Notes: generated by a model from the letters alone, not told the origin. 5,754 nt of DNA from Paludibacteraceae bacterium (GCA_947445425.1 CANFFA010000176.1:1-5754), one strand, 5' to 3'; counted from the stretch's first letter, positions 1-5,236 are shown. Numbers and translations are program-made.

Positions 1-570
1 CAAATAATAGAACAAGACGAAATCCATTATCTTACCTTTCAAGTGGTAAAATGGGTGGATGTTTTTACGCGTAAAATCTATCGGGATATAGTGATAGACA
101 GTTTGCGTTTTTGTCAAGTCAATAAAGGTTTGGAAATATTCGCCTTTGTGGTAATGAGTAATCACGTTCATTTGCTGGTGCGCAGTAGCATTGGAAAGTT
201 AAGTGATACCGTAAAGGAGTGCAAGAGTTTTACTGCAAAAAAGATACTGGAGGCTGTACAAGACGAACCAGAAAGTCGCAGGGAATGGATGCTGAATTTG
301 TTTGAATTTTCGGCTAAACAAAACAAACGAAATGAGCATCATCAATTTTGGACACACGAAAATCATGCGGAAATTATCTTTAGCAACAAATTTTTCGATC
401 AGAAGCTAAACTACATTCACGAAAATCCTGTGCGTGCTGGAATTGTGGAAAATGCGGAGGATTATTTGTATTCTAGTGCACGAGCTTTTGCTGGGAAGTC
501 TTGTCCTCTAGAGATTCCAATCACGATACTACCGATTGAAAAGATACCGTTAATGCGGACGGTTCGGTAG
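1..570 (+). CDS. REP-associated tyrosine transposase (RAYT, Y1_Tnp/IS200-like fold), 5' end outside the window
   Basis: This is a single-strand DNA transposase of the Y1 HUH class. Such proteins nick and join DNA at REP hairpins and are usually single-copy genes next to REP sequences. The HUH motif is in SNHVHLLV (His codons at 163 and 169). The likely catalytic Tyr lies in NYIHENPVRAG (codon at 412), followed by the family's typical DYLYSSA stretch. The frame is open from base 1, and the residues before the GTG at 43 (DEIHYLTFQ) fit the family's N-terminal strand. GTG 43 is therefore not the true start; probably only a few residues are missing to the left. The 189 visible residues fit a family of roughly 150-220. 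A REP-like element starts 8 nt after the stop codon, the expected partner. The C-terminal tail (last 30 or so residues) is not recognisable. Confidence 0.9.
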   Translation, partial: QIIEQDEIHYLTFQVVKWVDVFTRKIYRDIVIDSLRFCQVNKGLEIFAFVVMSNHVHLLVRSSIGKLSDTVKECKSFTAKKILEAVQDEPESRREWMLNLFEFSAKQNKRNEHHQFWTHENHAEIIFSNKFFDQKLNYIHENPVRAGIVENAEDYLYSSARAFAGKSCPLEIPITILPIEKIPLMRTVR

Positions 571-578
571 TTCATTTT

Positions 579-595
579 GCAAGGCAAAGCCTTGC
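579..595 (+). terminator. Hairpin plus TTTT after the RAYT gene, possible intrinsic terminator
   Basis: GCAAGGC-AAA-GCCTTGC is a perfect 7-bp stem with a 3-nt loop followed by TTTT, 8 nt after the RAYT stop codon. It is also the second hairpin of the REP-like element, so it may serve both as terminator and as transposase substrate. The U-tract is short, so termination may be weak. Confidence 0.5.
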
Positions 596-629
596 TTTTA
601 GCACGACGTAGGCGGAGCCTACGCCGAAC
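579..629 (-). repeat. REP-like two-hairpin element, copy A
   Basis: On the minus strand this reads GTTCGGC, then the hairpin CGTAGGC-TCC-GCCTACG (607-623), then a linker, then the hairpin GCAAGGC-TTT-GCCTTGC (579-595). It shares an exact 16-bp block, GTCGTGCTAAAAGCAA (592-607 here), with copy B at 2255-2307, which is in the opposite orientation. Paired changes in the stems of the two copies keep base pairing. Adjacency to a RAYT gene supports a REP/BIME-type element mobilised by that enzyme. The family name is inferred, because only two copies can be seen here. Confidence 0.7.
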
Positions 630-669
630 GACCAGTGCATATTAGTAGATGTACAATACACTACGCTGA

Positions 670-1095
670 GCAGGGGGAATAATACCATATGTCATTGCAA
701 ATAGATCATCTGATGTAGGTAGCTCAGTATTTGTATTAGGATATCCACTCAGAGCATCAATGGGTGATGAAATAAAGCTCACCAATGGCATTATAAGCTC
801 TAAATCAGGCTTTCAAGGAGATGTGACTTCATATCAAATATCGGCACCAATTCAACCAGGAAATAGCGGAGGTCCATTGTTTGACAGTAACGGTAATGTG
901 GTTGGAATTGTTAATGCAAAACTTACTGGAGCAGAAAATGCATCTTATGCCATAAAATCATCCTATCTTATGAATTTAATTGATTTAATGCCAACACCTC
1001 TAGTACTTCAAACAAAAAGTAGTGTCGCAGGAAAGTCAATGTCAGAGCAAGTGAAAACACTTAAAAAGTTCACTTATATTATAGAAATAAATTAA
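670..1095 (+). pseudogene. 5'-truncated trypsin-like (HtrA/S1C-type) serine peptidase remnant
   Basis: This is the C-terminal part of a trypsin-fold peptidase of the HtrA type. The nucleophile motif is QPGNSGGPLFD (Ser codon at 865-867), preceded by GSSVFVLGYPL and followed by GNVVGIVNAK and ENASYAIKSSYL. The family arrangement places the catalytic His and Asp upstream, and nothing encoding them lies between here and base 571. Peptidase-like sequence begins near 673-682 (IPYVIANRSSDVG), just after an in-frame TGA at 667-669. The ATG at 760 falls inside the conserved domain, so it is not a credible native start. The C-terminus appears intact. The gene was probably cut by the event that put the RAYT/REP segment upstream. 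The fragment may still be translated, but it should lack proteolytic activity. Original role and location cannot be judged without the N-terminus. Confidence 0.8.
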
Positions 1096-1138
1096 GCCAA
1101 TAACAATTAAATTTAATTAAAATACAATATGAAATAAT

Positions 1139-2218
1139 ATGATAGAAACTGGATTTATTATTGAATATAATTACCTAACTAAATGTGGTTTTGCAAAGCT
1201 TTATCGTAAATACAATTTATGTTTTCAATTTTTCAAACTTAACAGTGAAAATAATTTAGATTTATTTAAAGGCGATATTATAACCTTTTATCAACAAATT
1301 TCCGATACTTCAAATCTGCTAGTAACTGTAATTTGCGTACAAAAAAGTTCAAATGAGCAGCTTTATACATTTGATAAAAAACGGATAAATAATTTATTGG
1401 TTGCAAATGATATAAATATGGTTGTTAAACACATTTTAAATCGATTTGACATAACCCACTACTCAGAAAAGTATCGATTTATTGTCAGTATTGACGACAC
1501 TTCTAAAAGAAAATTGATATTGTACTATTTGAATAATGACATTACCAATGGTGATTTTTTATTGAAATCATTTATTACAAACTATGTAATGGCAATAAAT
1601 ATTTCAAAAATACTTGAAGACAATTTAGAAGTAATATACTCAGATAGTCAATATACACATACTTATGGAGGTCGAGATTACACAGATCATCATTATGAAA
1701 TTTGCTATCGTTCAAGTTTCAAATACCCTTTAGATATGTATTTGCAATCTTTATATTCTACATATCAATGTTTTATAATCGATGGTTGCAGCGAATATTA
1801 TTCGGATTATAAGGATTACCATTTAATAATAAGTAACTATATCAAGGAACATCAAAATGAAATGGAGTTGCATTGTAGATTGAAAACCGAAGAAATGAGA
1901 AATGAAATTATTTCGAACTACATTCAATTAGAACACATTGAACAATTGTACTCACATTTTAGAAAAGATGTTTTCGAATTTATATTAGAAGTAAATAATT
2001 GTAAAAATGAAGTGGAAGATTTTTGGCAATATAATACAACTATTGATTTTTTCAAAGAATTCTCTTTAGACGAAAATATATGTAATCAATACGAATTTCT
2101 TAGTTGGCTGAAAAACATAAAAAACTTATCTCTTAATGACAATAAACATCTGGTATTTGATTCAAAAACAAGAACTAATCTTCTATTGACACCTAAAAAA
2201 AATCAGCCTCGACCTTAA
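1139..2218 (+). CDS. Unknown protein, AT-rich, possible cold-shock/OB-like N-terminus
   Basis: I do not recognise this 359-residue protein. Residues 1-67 (TGFIIEYNYLTKCGFAKLYRK...LFKGDIITFY...LLVTVICV) have the rhythm of a cold-shock/OB-type beta barrel: GxI strand, GFA strand, aromatic strand, a 'KGD' turn, and a final strand. This is a weak pattern call. The middle (about 80-235) alternates beta-rich stretches with many Tyr and Asp residues. Residues about 235-345 look mainly helical and charged. There is no signal peptide or clear membrane segment. The ATG at 1139 is the first usable start; an out-of-frame ATG at 1129 ends after two codons. No strong promoter or Shine-Dalgarno sequence is seen in the 43-nt AT-rich gap, which holds the 14-bp palindrome AATTAAATTTAATT at 1105-1118. 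The last codons (KKNQPRP) lie in a 14-bp direct repeat, so the C-terminus may have been altered by insertion of the REP copy. Base composition is strikingly AT-rich, suggesting acquired DNA. Confidence 0.7.
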   Translation: MIETGFIIEYNYLTKCGFAKLYRKYNLCFQFFKLNSENNLDLFKGDIITFYQQISDTSNLLVTVICVQKSSNEQLYTFDKKRINNLLVANDINMVVKHILNRFDITHYSEKYRFIVSIDDTSKRKLILYYLNNDITNGDFLLKSFITNYVMAINISKILEDNLEVIYSDSQYTHTYGGRDYTDHHYEICYRSSFKYPLDMYLQSLYSTYQCFIIDGCSEYYSDYKDYHLIISNYIKEHQNEMELHCRLKTEEMRNEIISNYIQLEHIEQLYSHFRKDVFEFILEVNNCKNEVEDFWQYNTTIDFFKEFSLDENICNQYEFLSWLKNIKNLSLNDNKHLVFDSKTRTNLLLTPKKNQPRP

Positions 2219-2326
2219 CCCAGATAATCCTAGAGTAATAAAAATGAATAACTAGTTCGGCATACGACTCCAGCCTATGTCGTGCTAAAAGCAAAGCTCC
2301 GCTTTGCATATTAAAAAATCAGCCTC
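2197..2326 (+). repeat. 14-bp direct repeats (AAAAAATCAGCCTC) flanking a 102-bp insert with a REP copy
   Basis: AAAAAATCAGCCTC occurs at 2197-2210 and again at 2313-2326. The 102 bp between them contain REP-like copy B. The first copy encodes the final residues of the unknown protein. The arrangement looks like a duplication bracketing an insertion, although REP transposases are not known to make target duplications. The poly-A half of the repeat lowers its weight. Confidence 0.6.
2255..2307 (+). repeat. REP-like two-hairpin element, copy B (inverted relative to copy A)
   Basis: It reads GTTCGGC, then a degraded first hairpin CATA...TATG (2261-2279), then the shared block GTCGTGCTAAAAGCAA (2279-2294), then a perfect second hairpin GCAAAGC-TCC-GCTTTGC (2291-2307). 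Relative to copy A, one G-C pair in each stem is replaced by an A-T pair with both partners changed. On the minus strand the second hairpin is followed by TTTT, so it could also act as a weak terminator in that direction. Confidence 0.7.
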
Positions 2327-2488
2327 ACAACAAAACAACGAAAAAGAAAGAAAAACAGAAAAGAAAACGCTTTGCGTTGAAAACTAAACGAACACTTTAA
2401 AGCTTTCATCACACAACATTATAAAGCATTGACTAACAAGAGACTGGAGTTGAAAACAACGAAAGAAAACAAACAAAAAATACCGAAC
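2327..2488. other. A-rich intergenic stretch, no gene recognised
   Basis: There is no convincing ORF, RNA gene or promoter on either strand. The plus strand is strongly A-rich and T-poor from about 2327 to 2370. One small hairpin (AACGC-TTT-GCGTT, 2366-2378) is present, and GTTGAAAAC occurs twice (2376, 2449). Joined in frame to the unknown gene across the 14-bp repeats, the first part would encode a lysine-rich tail ending at the TAA at 2398-2400. Confidence 0.6.
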
Positions 2489-2586
2489 GCATAACATCAT
2501 AGGACTTAAACGCCTCACCCCGAACAAAAAACACCCCGTCCAGAGTATCTCTTGACGGGGTGTTGCGATTTAAGTCCTTGTTGAAC
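2489..2586. other. Large imperfect palindrome with attC-like boundaries (left of the IS)
   Basis: Outer heptamers GCATAAC (2489-2495) and GTTGAAC (2580-2586) flank a perfect 10-bp stem AGGACTTAAA/TTTAAGTCCT (2501-2510 / 2569-2578). The stem continues as CGC/GCG after one bulged A (2568) and encloses a strong inner hairpin (2530-2564). GTTGAAC fits the integron core consensus GTTRRRY. GCATAAC misses RYYYAAC at one position. The spacers are unequal (5 nt on one side, 1 nt on the other), which weakens the attC reading. TACCGAA (2481-2487) and TTCGGTA (2593-2599) extend the symmetry outward. The folding potential is certain; the attC identity is inference. Confidence 0.4.
2530..2564 (-). terminator. 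Strong hairpin with U-tract, likely intrinsic terminator for minus-strand transcripts
   Basis: An 11-bp stem AACACCCCGTC/GACGGGGTGTT (2530-2540 / 2554-2564) is topped, past one mismatch, by AGAG-TAT-CTCT. On the minus strand the stem runs into a T tract (2525-2530 are A on the plus strand). It lies about 280 nt beyond the transposase stop codon and could end the IS operon transcript. On the plus strand no U-tract follows. Confidence 0.65.
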
Positions 2587-2599
2587 AGAGCCTTCGGTA
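2579..2599 (-). repeat. Inverted repeat at the transposase-proximal (putative ori) end
   Basis: On the minus strand it reads TACCGAAGG, 4 nt, GTTCAACA, matching 18 of 21 positions of the repeat at 5069-5089. It directly abuts the palindrome stem ending at 2578. GTTC fits the IS91 target tetramer next to the ori end. Confidence 0.6.
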
Positions 2600-2846
2600 C
2601 GAGAGACTGCTGCTCATTAGGTGCTTTATGGTGATTGAATCTGTTTTGGACTGAATTTGGGTTGCTTTGGAAGTAGTGTTTTCCTTAAAACCTGATTTAT
2701 TCACTTAAATATCCTATGCTTGGATGGTTTTTAGAGCTAAAAAGTTCAGGTTTTTGTACTATGATATGTCAGTTTTTAGCATTTTGGTTCAGTTTAGGCA
2801 ATAGAGTGGCTGTCGGACTTCTAGAACGGAATCCGATGACTGATTA
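2600..2846 (-). other. Noncoding 3' region of the IS between tnpA and the putative ori end
   Basis: There is no ORF on either strand. Two symmetric features are visible. The first is the inverted repeat AAAACCTGA/TCAGGTTTT (2687-2695 / 2746-2754) with a 50-nt loop. The second is TCGGA...TCCGA (2813-2817 / 2832-2836) around the palindrome TTCTAGAA (2819-2826). In IS91-like elements the replication origin (oriIS) lies on this side of the transposase gene, so these are candidates for its structure. This is inferred from position only. Confidence 0.4.
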
Positions 2847-4046
2847 TTAAGCACTTAAATTTTTAGTCGCTGCAAGAACTGCTGCTCGATAGTCGGCACT
2901 TAGCGTTGGTGGCGCTCTGGCGCTCCAACTGCTCACGGTGTGGAAATGTCCTTCTTTGCAGTGCGGGCACAGCTCGGGGTCGAAGTTTAGCTTTTGCTTG
3001 CATACTTCCTGCCATGATGGTTTGGACTTCTTTTCCACCACTATTCCCATAGAGAATTGAATGTCGCGCAATTTGACTTTGTTTCTACTGGATAGAATTC
3101 CGTAATGCCTTATTTTTACAAACTGATAGGGCAAAATGTGTTGACAAAAACGACGCAAAAACTCAGTGGCTTGGAGTGTCATCTCTTTTTGTACATCACC
3201 TTGTCGGTAGTCTTTCCACGAAAAAGTGACTTGTGCTTTGTCAATAGATTTGATCCGATGATTGGAAATGGCCACTTTGTGGGTGTATCTTCCCAAGTAT
3301 TCTATCACCTGTTTTGGTCCGTAAAATGGCTGCTTGGCATAAACCACCCATTTGTGGTTGTAGAGCTTTTTGAGCAATGCCTTATCGGGTTGATGTTCAG
3401 CTTCAATTTCCAAAGAGGATTTTAGCAATCGCATAAAAATGCCACTATAAACCTTACTCAAGGCTTTTACCGGATAGAGATAAGTGGCCTGTTTGTCCTT
3501 TGCAGTTTTTACCAATGCTTTCCATTTTCCCTGCAGCGTGGCACCTCCTGCGGGAACAATGCAGTGCAGGTGTGGATGAAAACTCAGGTTTTGTCCCCAA
3601 GTATGCAGTACTGCAATGTGTCCACTTTGTGCGCCAAGGTGTTTTGGATCATAGGCAAAGCTTTCGAGTGTTAGTTTTACCGCTTCAAACAAAATGTTGT
3701 ACATTGTTTTGCTTCGAAATAGAAACAACGGATTCAATTCTTCGGGAAGCGTAAAAACAACATGGAAATAACTGACATTCAGCAAATCATCTTCCCGGGC
3801 TTCTATCCAGCGCTCTCGGTTGGTGGCTTGGCATTTGGGACAATGGCGGTTGCGACATGAATTATACGAAATTCTCATCGTACCACAGCTATCGCAGGCA
3901 TCCAGATGTCCGCCCAAAACGGCTGATCTGCATTGGCTAAGTTGCGATAAAACTTTGCGTTGCTGCTCTGTGGGAGAATGTTTTTGCTCAAAATCAGCAC
4001 CATAAAGTGTGATGATTTCCGACAAATCATGACTCGGTCGGCTCAT
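2847..4046 (-). CDS. tnpA: IS91-family Y2 HUH transposase
   Basis: This 399-residue rolling-circle transposase nicks at oriIS and transfers a single strand. Its domains run in order. An N-terminal zinc-binding region has C51-x2-C54 and, within CRNRHCPKCQ, C69-x2-C72. The HUH motif is HPHLHC (His159 and His161; also His157). The paired catalytic tyrosines are Y250 and Y254 in YLGRYTHKVAISNHRI, the hallmark YxxxY of the IS91 family. A C-terminal CPHC (C360, C363) may bind a second metal. The length is that expected for the family and there are no frameshifts, so it looks functional. Its ATG overlaps the recombinase stop codon by 4 bp (ATGA), so translation is probably coupled and both proteins come from one mRNA. 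ATG 4046 is the obvious start, with MSRPSHDLSEI leading straight into the domain. Confidence 0.95.
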   Translation of the reverse strand: MSRPSHDLSEIITLYGADFEQKHSPTEQQRKVLSQLSQCRSAVLGGHLDACDSCGTMRISYNSCRNRHCPKCQATNRERWIEAREDDLLNVSYFHVVFTLPEELNPLFLFRSKTMYNILFEAVKLTLESFAYDPKHLGAQSGHIAVLHTWGQNLSFHPHLHCIVPAGGATLQGKWKALVKTAKDKQATYLYPVKALSKVYSGIFMRLLKSSLEIEAEHQPDKALLKKLYNHKWVVYAKQPFYGPKQVIEYLGRYTHKVAISNHRIKSIDKAQVTFSWKDYRQGDVQKEMTLQATEFLRRFCQHILPYQFVKIRHYGILSSRNKVKLRDIQFSMGIVVEKKSKPSWQEVCKQKLNFDPELCPHCKEGHFHTVSSWSARAPPTLSADYRAAVLAATKNLSA

Positions 4047-4954
4047 AACCTGTCGTACAAAGAATCCAATGGAGAATGGACCTTTCTGCCCGTGGGGAAT
4101 TCTGCCACATGAAGATAGATCATGGTGGTTCGAATGTCGCCATGACCAAGCAGGTTTTTAATGGTAATCAGATCCACTCCATCTTCTAGCAAATGTGTTG
4201 CATAGGAATGTCGCAGGGTGTGCATGCTGACTGTTTTTTGAATACTGGTTTTCAAAGCCGCTTCTTTCAGTGCATTTTGTATGGTACGTTCACCAACCAG
4301 TTCTCCTACTTTTTCGCCATTAAATACATACACTTGCGGTTGGTACTGGGCATAATACTTTTGCAAAGCCTGCTTCATGATTTTTGACAAGACCACATAT
4401 CTGTCTTTATTTCCTTTTCCCTGCTTGATGTGAATCATCATTCGGTCGAAGTCTACATCAGCAATTTTCAAATGCCGAAGCTCATTCAATCGAAATCCCC
4501 CGCTGTAGGCCAGCGTGAGCATGATTTGGTGTTTGAACATTCGCGGAGCGTGAAACAATTCTTTGCACTCCTGCTTGCTCAATACCACCGGTAATGTATC
4601 TTTTTCCTTGATAGCAGGCATACGCAAAGCTTTGTAGTCCATATCAAAAAGACGAAACCAGTAGCGCATGCCGTAAACGGTAAACTTAAAATAACTCTCG
4701 CCATGGCTTTCGTTGGTTGCCAGTCGATAGAGGTAGGAATTGATTTCTTCGGCTGACAAGTGCTCTGGACTGACTCCAAAGTGAAGTGCCAGCGTAGCTG
4801 CATTGCGACCATAATTCTCCACAAAGCTGGAGCTATTCTGCTCAATGACTGCCTTTTGATGAAACTGTTGGTAACTCTCCCTAAATCCTGGAACACCCGC
4901 ACAGGCTTGCTCCACGAGCGAGACATAGCCTTTTTTTAATGATTTTGCTTGCAT
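4043..4954 (-). CDS. Tyrosine recombinase (phage-integrase family) of the IS91-like element
   Basis: This 303-residue site-specific recombinase has an N-terminal SAM-like core-binding domain (about 25-110) and a C-terminal catalytic domain. All catalytic residues are visible: R155 (GGFRLNELR), K180 (KQGKGNKDRY), H245 and R248 (MHTLRHSYATHLL), H271 (LLGHGDI) and the nucleophile Y280 (TTMIYLHVA). The C-terminal HSPLDSLY is typical of integrases paired with IS91-type transposases. It lacks the extra insertion near the catalytic site expected in integron IntI, so it is probably not an integron integrase. It is the first gene of the two-gene operon and overlaps tnpA. Its role in the element is unclear; resolution of transposition products is plausible. 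The start at 4954 is the first ATG after an inverted repeat in the leader. No strong Shine-Dalgarno sequence is seen. Confidence 0.93.
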   Translation of the reverse strand: MQAKSLKKGYVSLVEQACAGVPGFRESYQQFHQKAVIEQNSSSFVENYGRNAATLALHFGVSPEHLSAEEINSYLYRLATNESHGESYFKFTVYGMRYWFRLFDMDYKALRMPAIKEKDTLPVVLSKQECKELFHAPRMFKHQIMLTLAYSGGFRLNELRHLKIADVDFDRMMIHIKQGKGNKDRYVVLSKIMKQALQKYYAQYQPQVYVFNGEKVGELVGERTIQNALKEAALKTSIQKTVSMHTLRHSYATHLLEDGVDLITIKNLLGHGDIRTTMIYLHVAEFPTGRKVHSPLDSLYDRL

Positions 4955-4956
4955 AA

Positions 4957-4987
4957 ATTCACATTTTAAATGATTTGTAATGTGAAT
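4957..4987 (-). promoter_or_regulatory. Perfect 9-bp inverted repeat directly before the recombinase start
   Basis: ATTCACATT (4957-4965) and AATGTGAAT (4979-4987) are separated by 13 nt and end 2 nt before the start codon. In the mRNA a hairpin here would cover the ribosome-binding region; in DNA it could be an operator. Either would allow down-regulation of the IS operon. No U-tract suggests a terminator. Confidence 0.45.
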
Positions 4988-4991
4988 GTCT

Positions 4992-4999
4992 GAAAAATA
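4992..4999 (-). promoter_or_regulatory. Weak candidate -7 box for the IS operon
   Basis: On the minus strand TATTTTTC matches the Bacteroidota -7 consensus TAnnTTTG at 5 of 6 fixed positions, 37 nt before the start codon. No TTG is found at a suitable -33 distance. The inverted repeat at 4957-4987 would fall in the leader or around the transcription start. Confidence 0.25.
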
Positions 5000-5068
5000 T
5001 CTTAATTTTGAATGCTAAATCAGAAAACTGCTGACACATACCAGCTAAATAATTGGTAGAATGGTGAT

Positions 5069-5089
5069 TACCGAAGGTTTAGTTCAACA
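5069..5089 (+). repeat. Inverted repeat at the recombinase-proximal end of the IS
   Basis: It reads TACCGAAGG, 4 nt, GTTCAACA, and is 18/21 identical to the reverse complement of 2579-2599. It lies 3 nt before the large stem starting at 5093. Its GTTCAAC is also the left heptamer of the attC-like site. Confidence 0.6.
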
Positions 5090-5212
5090 CACGCCTATGG
5101 TCATTGGCTGGCCGAAGTGCAATTTGCGGGCTTTCAGCCCGCTTCTACTTTTTCGTTATGCGATAGTGATACGCCCGCATACCGCCAATGCCCATAGGCT
5201 CAGTCGTTAGGG
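5082..5212 (+). other. 131-bp branched palindrome resembling an integron attC site
   Basis: The left heptamer GTTCAAC (5082-5088) matches RYYYAAC fully. The right heptamer GTTAGGG (5206-5212) matches GTTRRRY at 6 of 7. Spacers of 4 and 6 nt lead to a 16-bp stem with one mismatch: GCCTATGGTCATTGGC (5093-5108) with GCCAATGCCCATAGGC (5184-5199). Inside are two further hairpins: GCGGGCT-TTC-AGCCCGC (5126-5142), and TATGCG/CGCATA (5157-5162 / 5176-5181). Length, AAC...GTT ends, short spacers and a structured centre all fit attC geometry, with the next gene on the plus strand downstream as in a cassette array. No integron integrase is in the window. Alternatives are a MITE, a subterminal IS structure or a structured RNA. 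Confidence 0.45.
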
Positions 5213-5236
5213 GGCAGCGAAGAAATGAAAACAACA

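Larger units (their letters stand above)
2579..5089 (-). mobile_element. IS91-family-like element with tyrosine recombinase plus Y2 transposase
   Basis: This is a complete-looking element with an overlapping two-gene operon on the minus strand: a phage-type recombinase followed by an IS91-type HUH transposase. IS91 elements move by single-strand, rolling-circle-like transfer and insert next to GTTC or CTTG tetramers. Here GTTC, read outward, is present at both proposed ends (2583-2586 on the minus strand; 5082-5085 on the plus strand). The limits come from the 18/21 inverted repeats at 2579-2599 and 5069-5089. The gene content is certain. The exact ends are not, because classical IS91 elements lack long terminal inverted repeats, so the true ends could lie inside or outside these positions. 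The interior is visibly richer in GC than both flanks. Confidence 0.7.

Noticed and set aside
43..45. GTG as the start codon of the RAYT gene
   Set aside because: The frame is open back to base 1 and the upstream residues (DEIHYLTFQ) continue the family's N-terminal strand, so the true start is off the window.
760..762. ATG as the start of a small intact peptidase gene
   Set aside because: It lies in the middle of the conserved trypsin-like domain; about 25 domain-like residues precede it in frame.
2376..2457. Direct repeat GTTGAAAAC (2376-2384 and 2449-2457)
   Set aside because: It is a short, A-rich 9-mer in biased sequence with no further periodicity; chance is the simplest explanation.
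2197..2600. Possible CRISPR-like array of repeats
   Set aside because: Repeats are only two per type, with no regular spacing and no cas genes.
3105..4005. Plus-strand ORFs of 61-106 residues inside the transposase region
   Set aside because: They are antisense shadows of the well-supported minus-strand transposase and show no recognisable domain.
4193..4387. Plus-strand ORF of 64 residues opposite the recombinase
   Set aside because: It is antisense to the catalytic domain of the recombinase and has no independent support.
4579..4926. Minus-strand ORF of 115 residues overlapping the recombinase in another frame
   Set aside because: It is an overlapping-frame shadow; the recombinase frame has full family motifs over the same bases.
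4043..4954. Recombinase as an integron integrase (IntI), given the attC-like sites
   Set aside because: The extra IntI-specific insertion near the catalytic site is not apparent, and the gene overlaps an IS91 transposase in an element-type operon.
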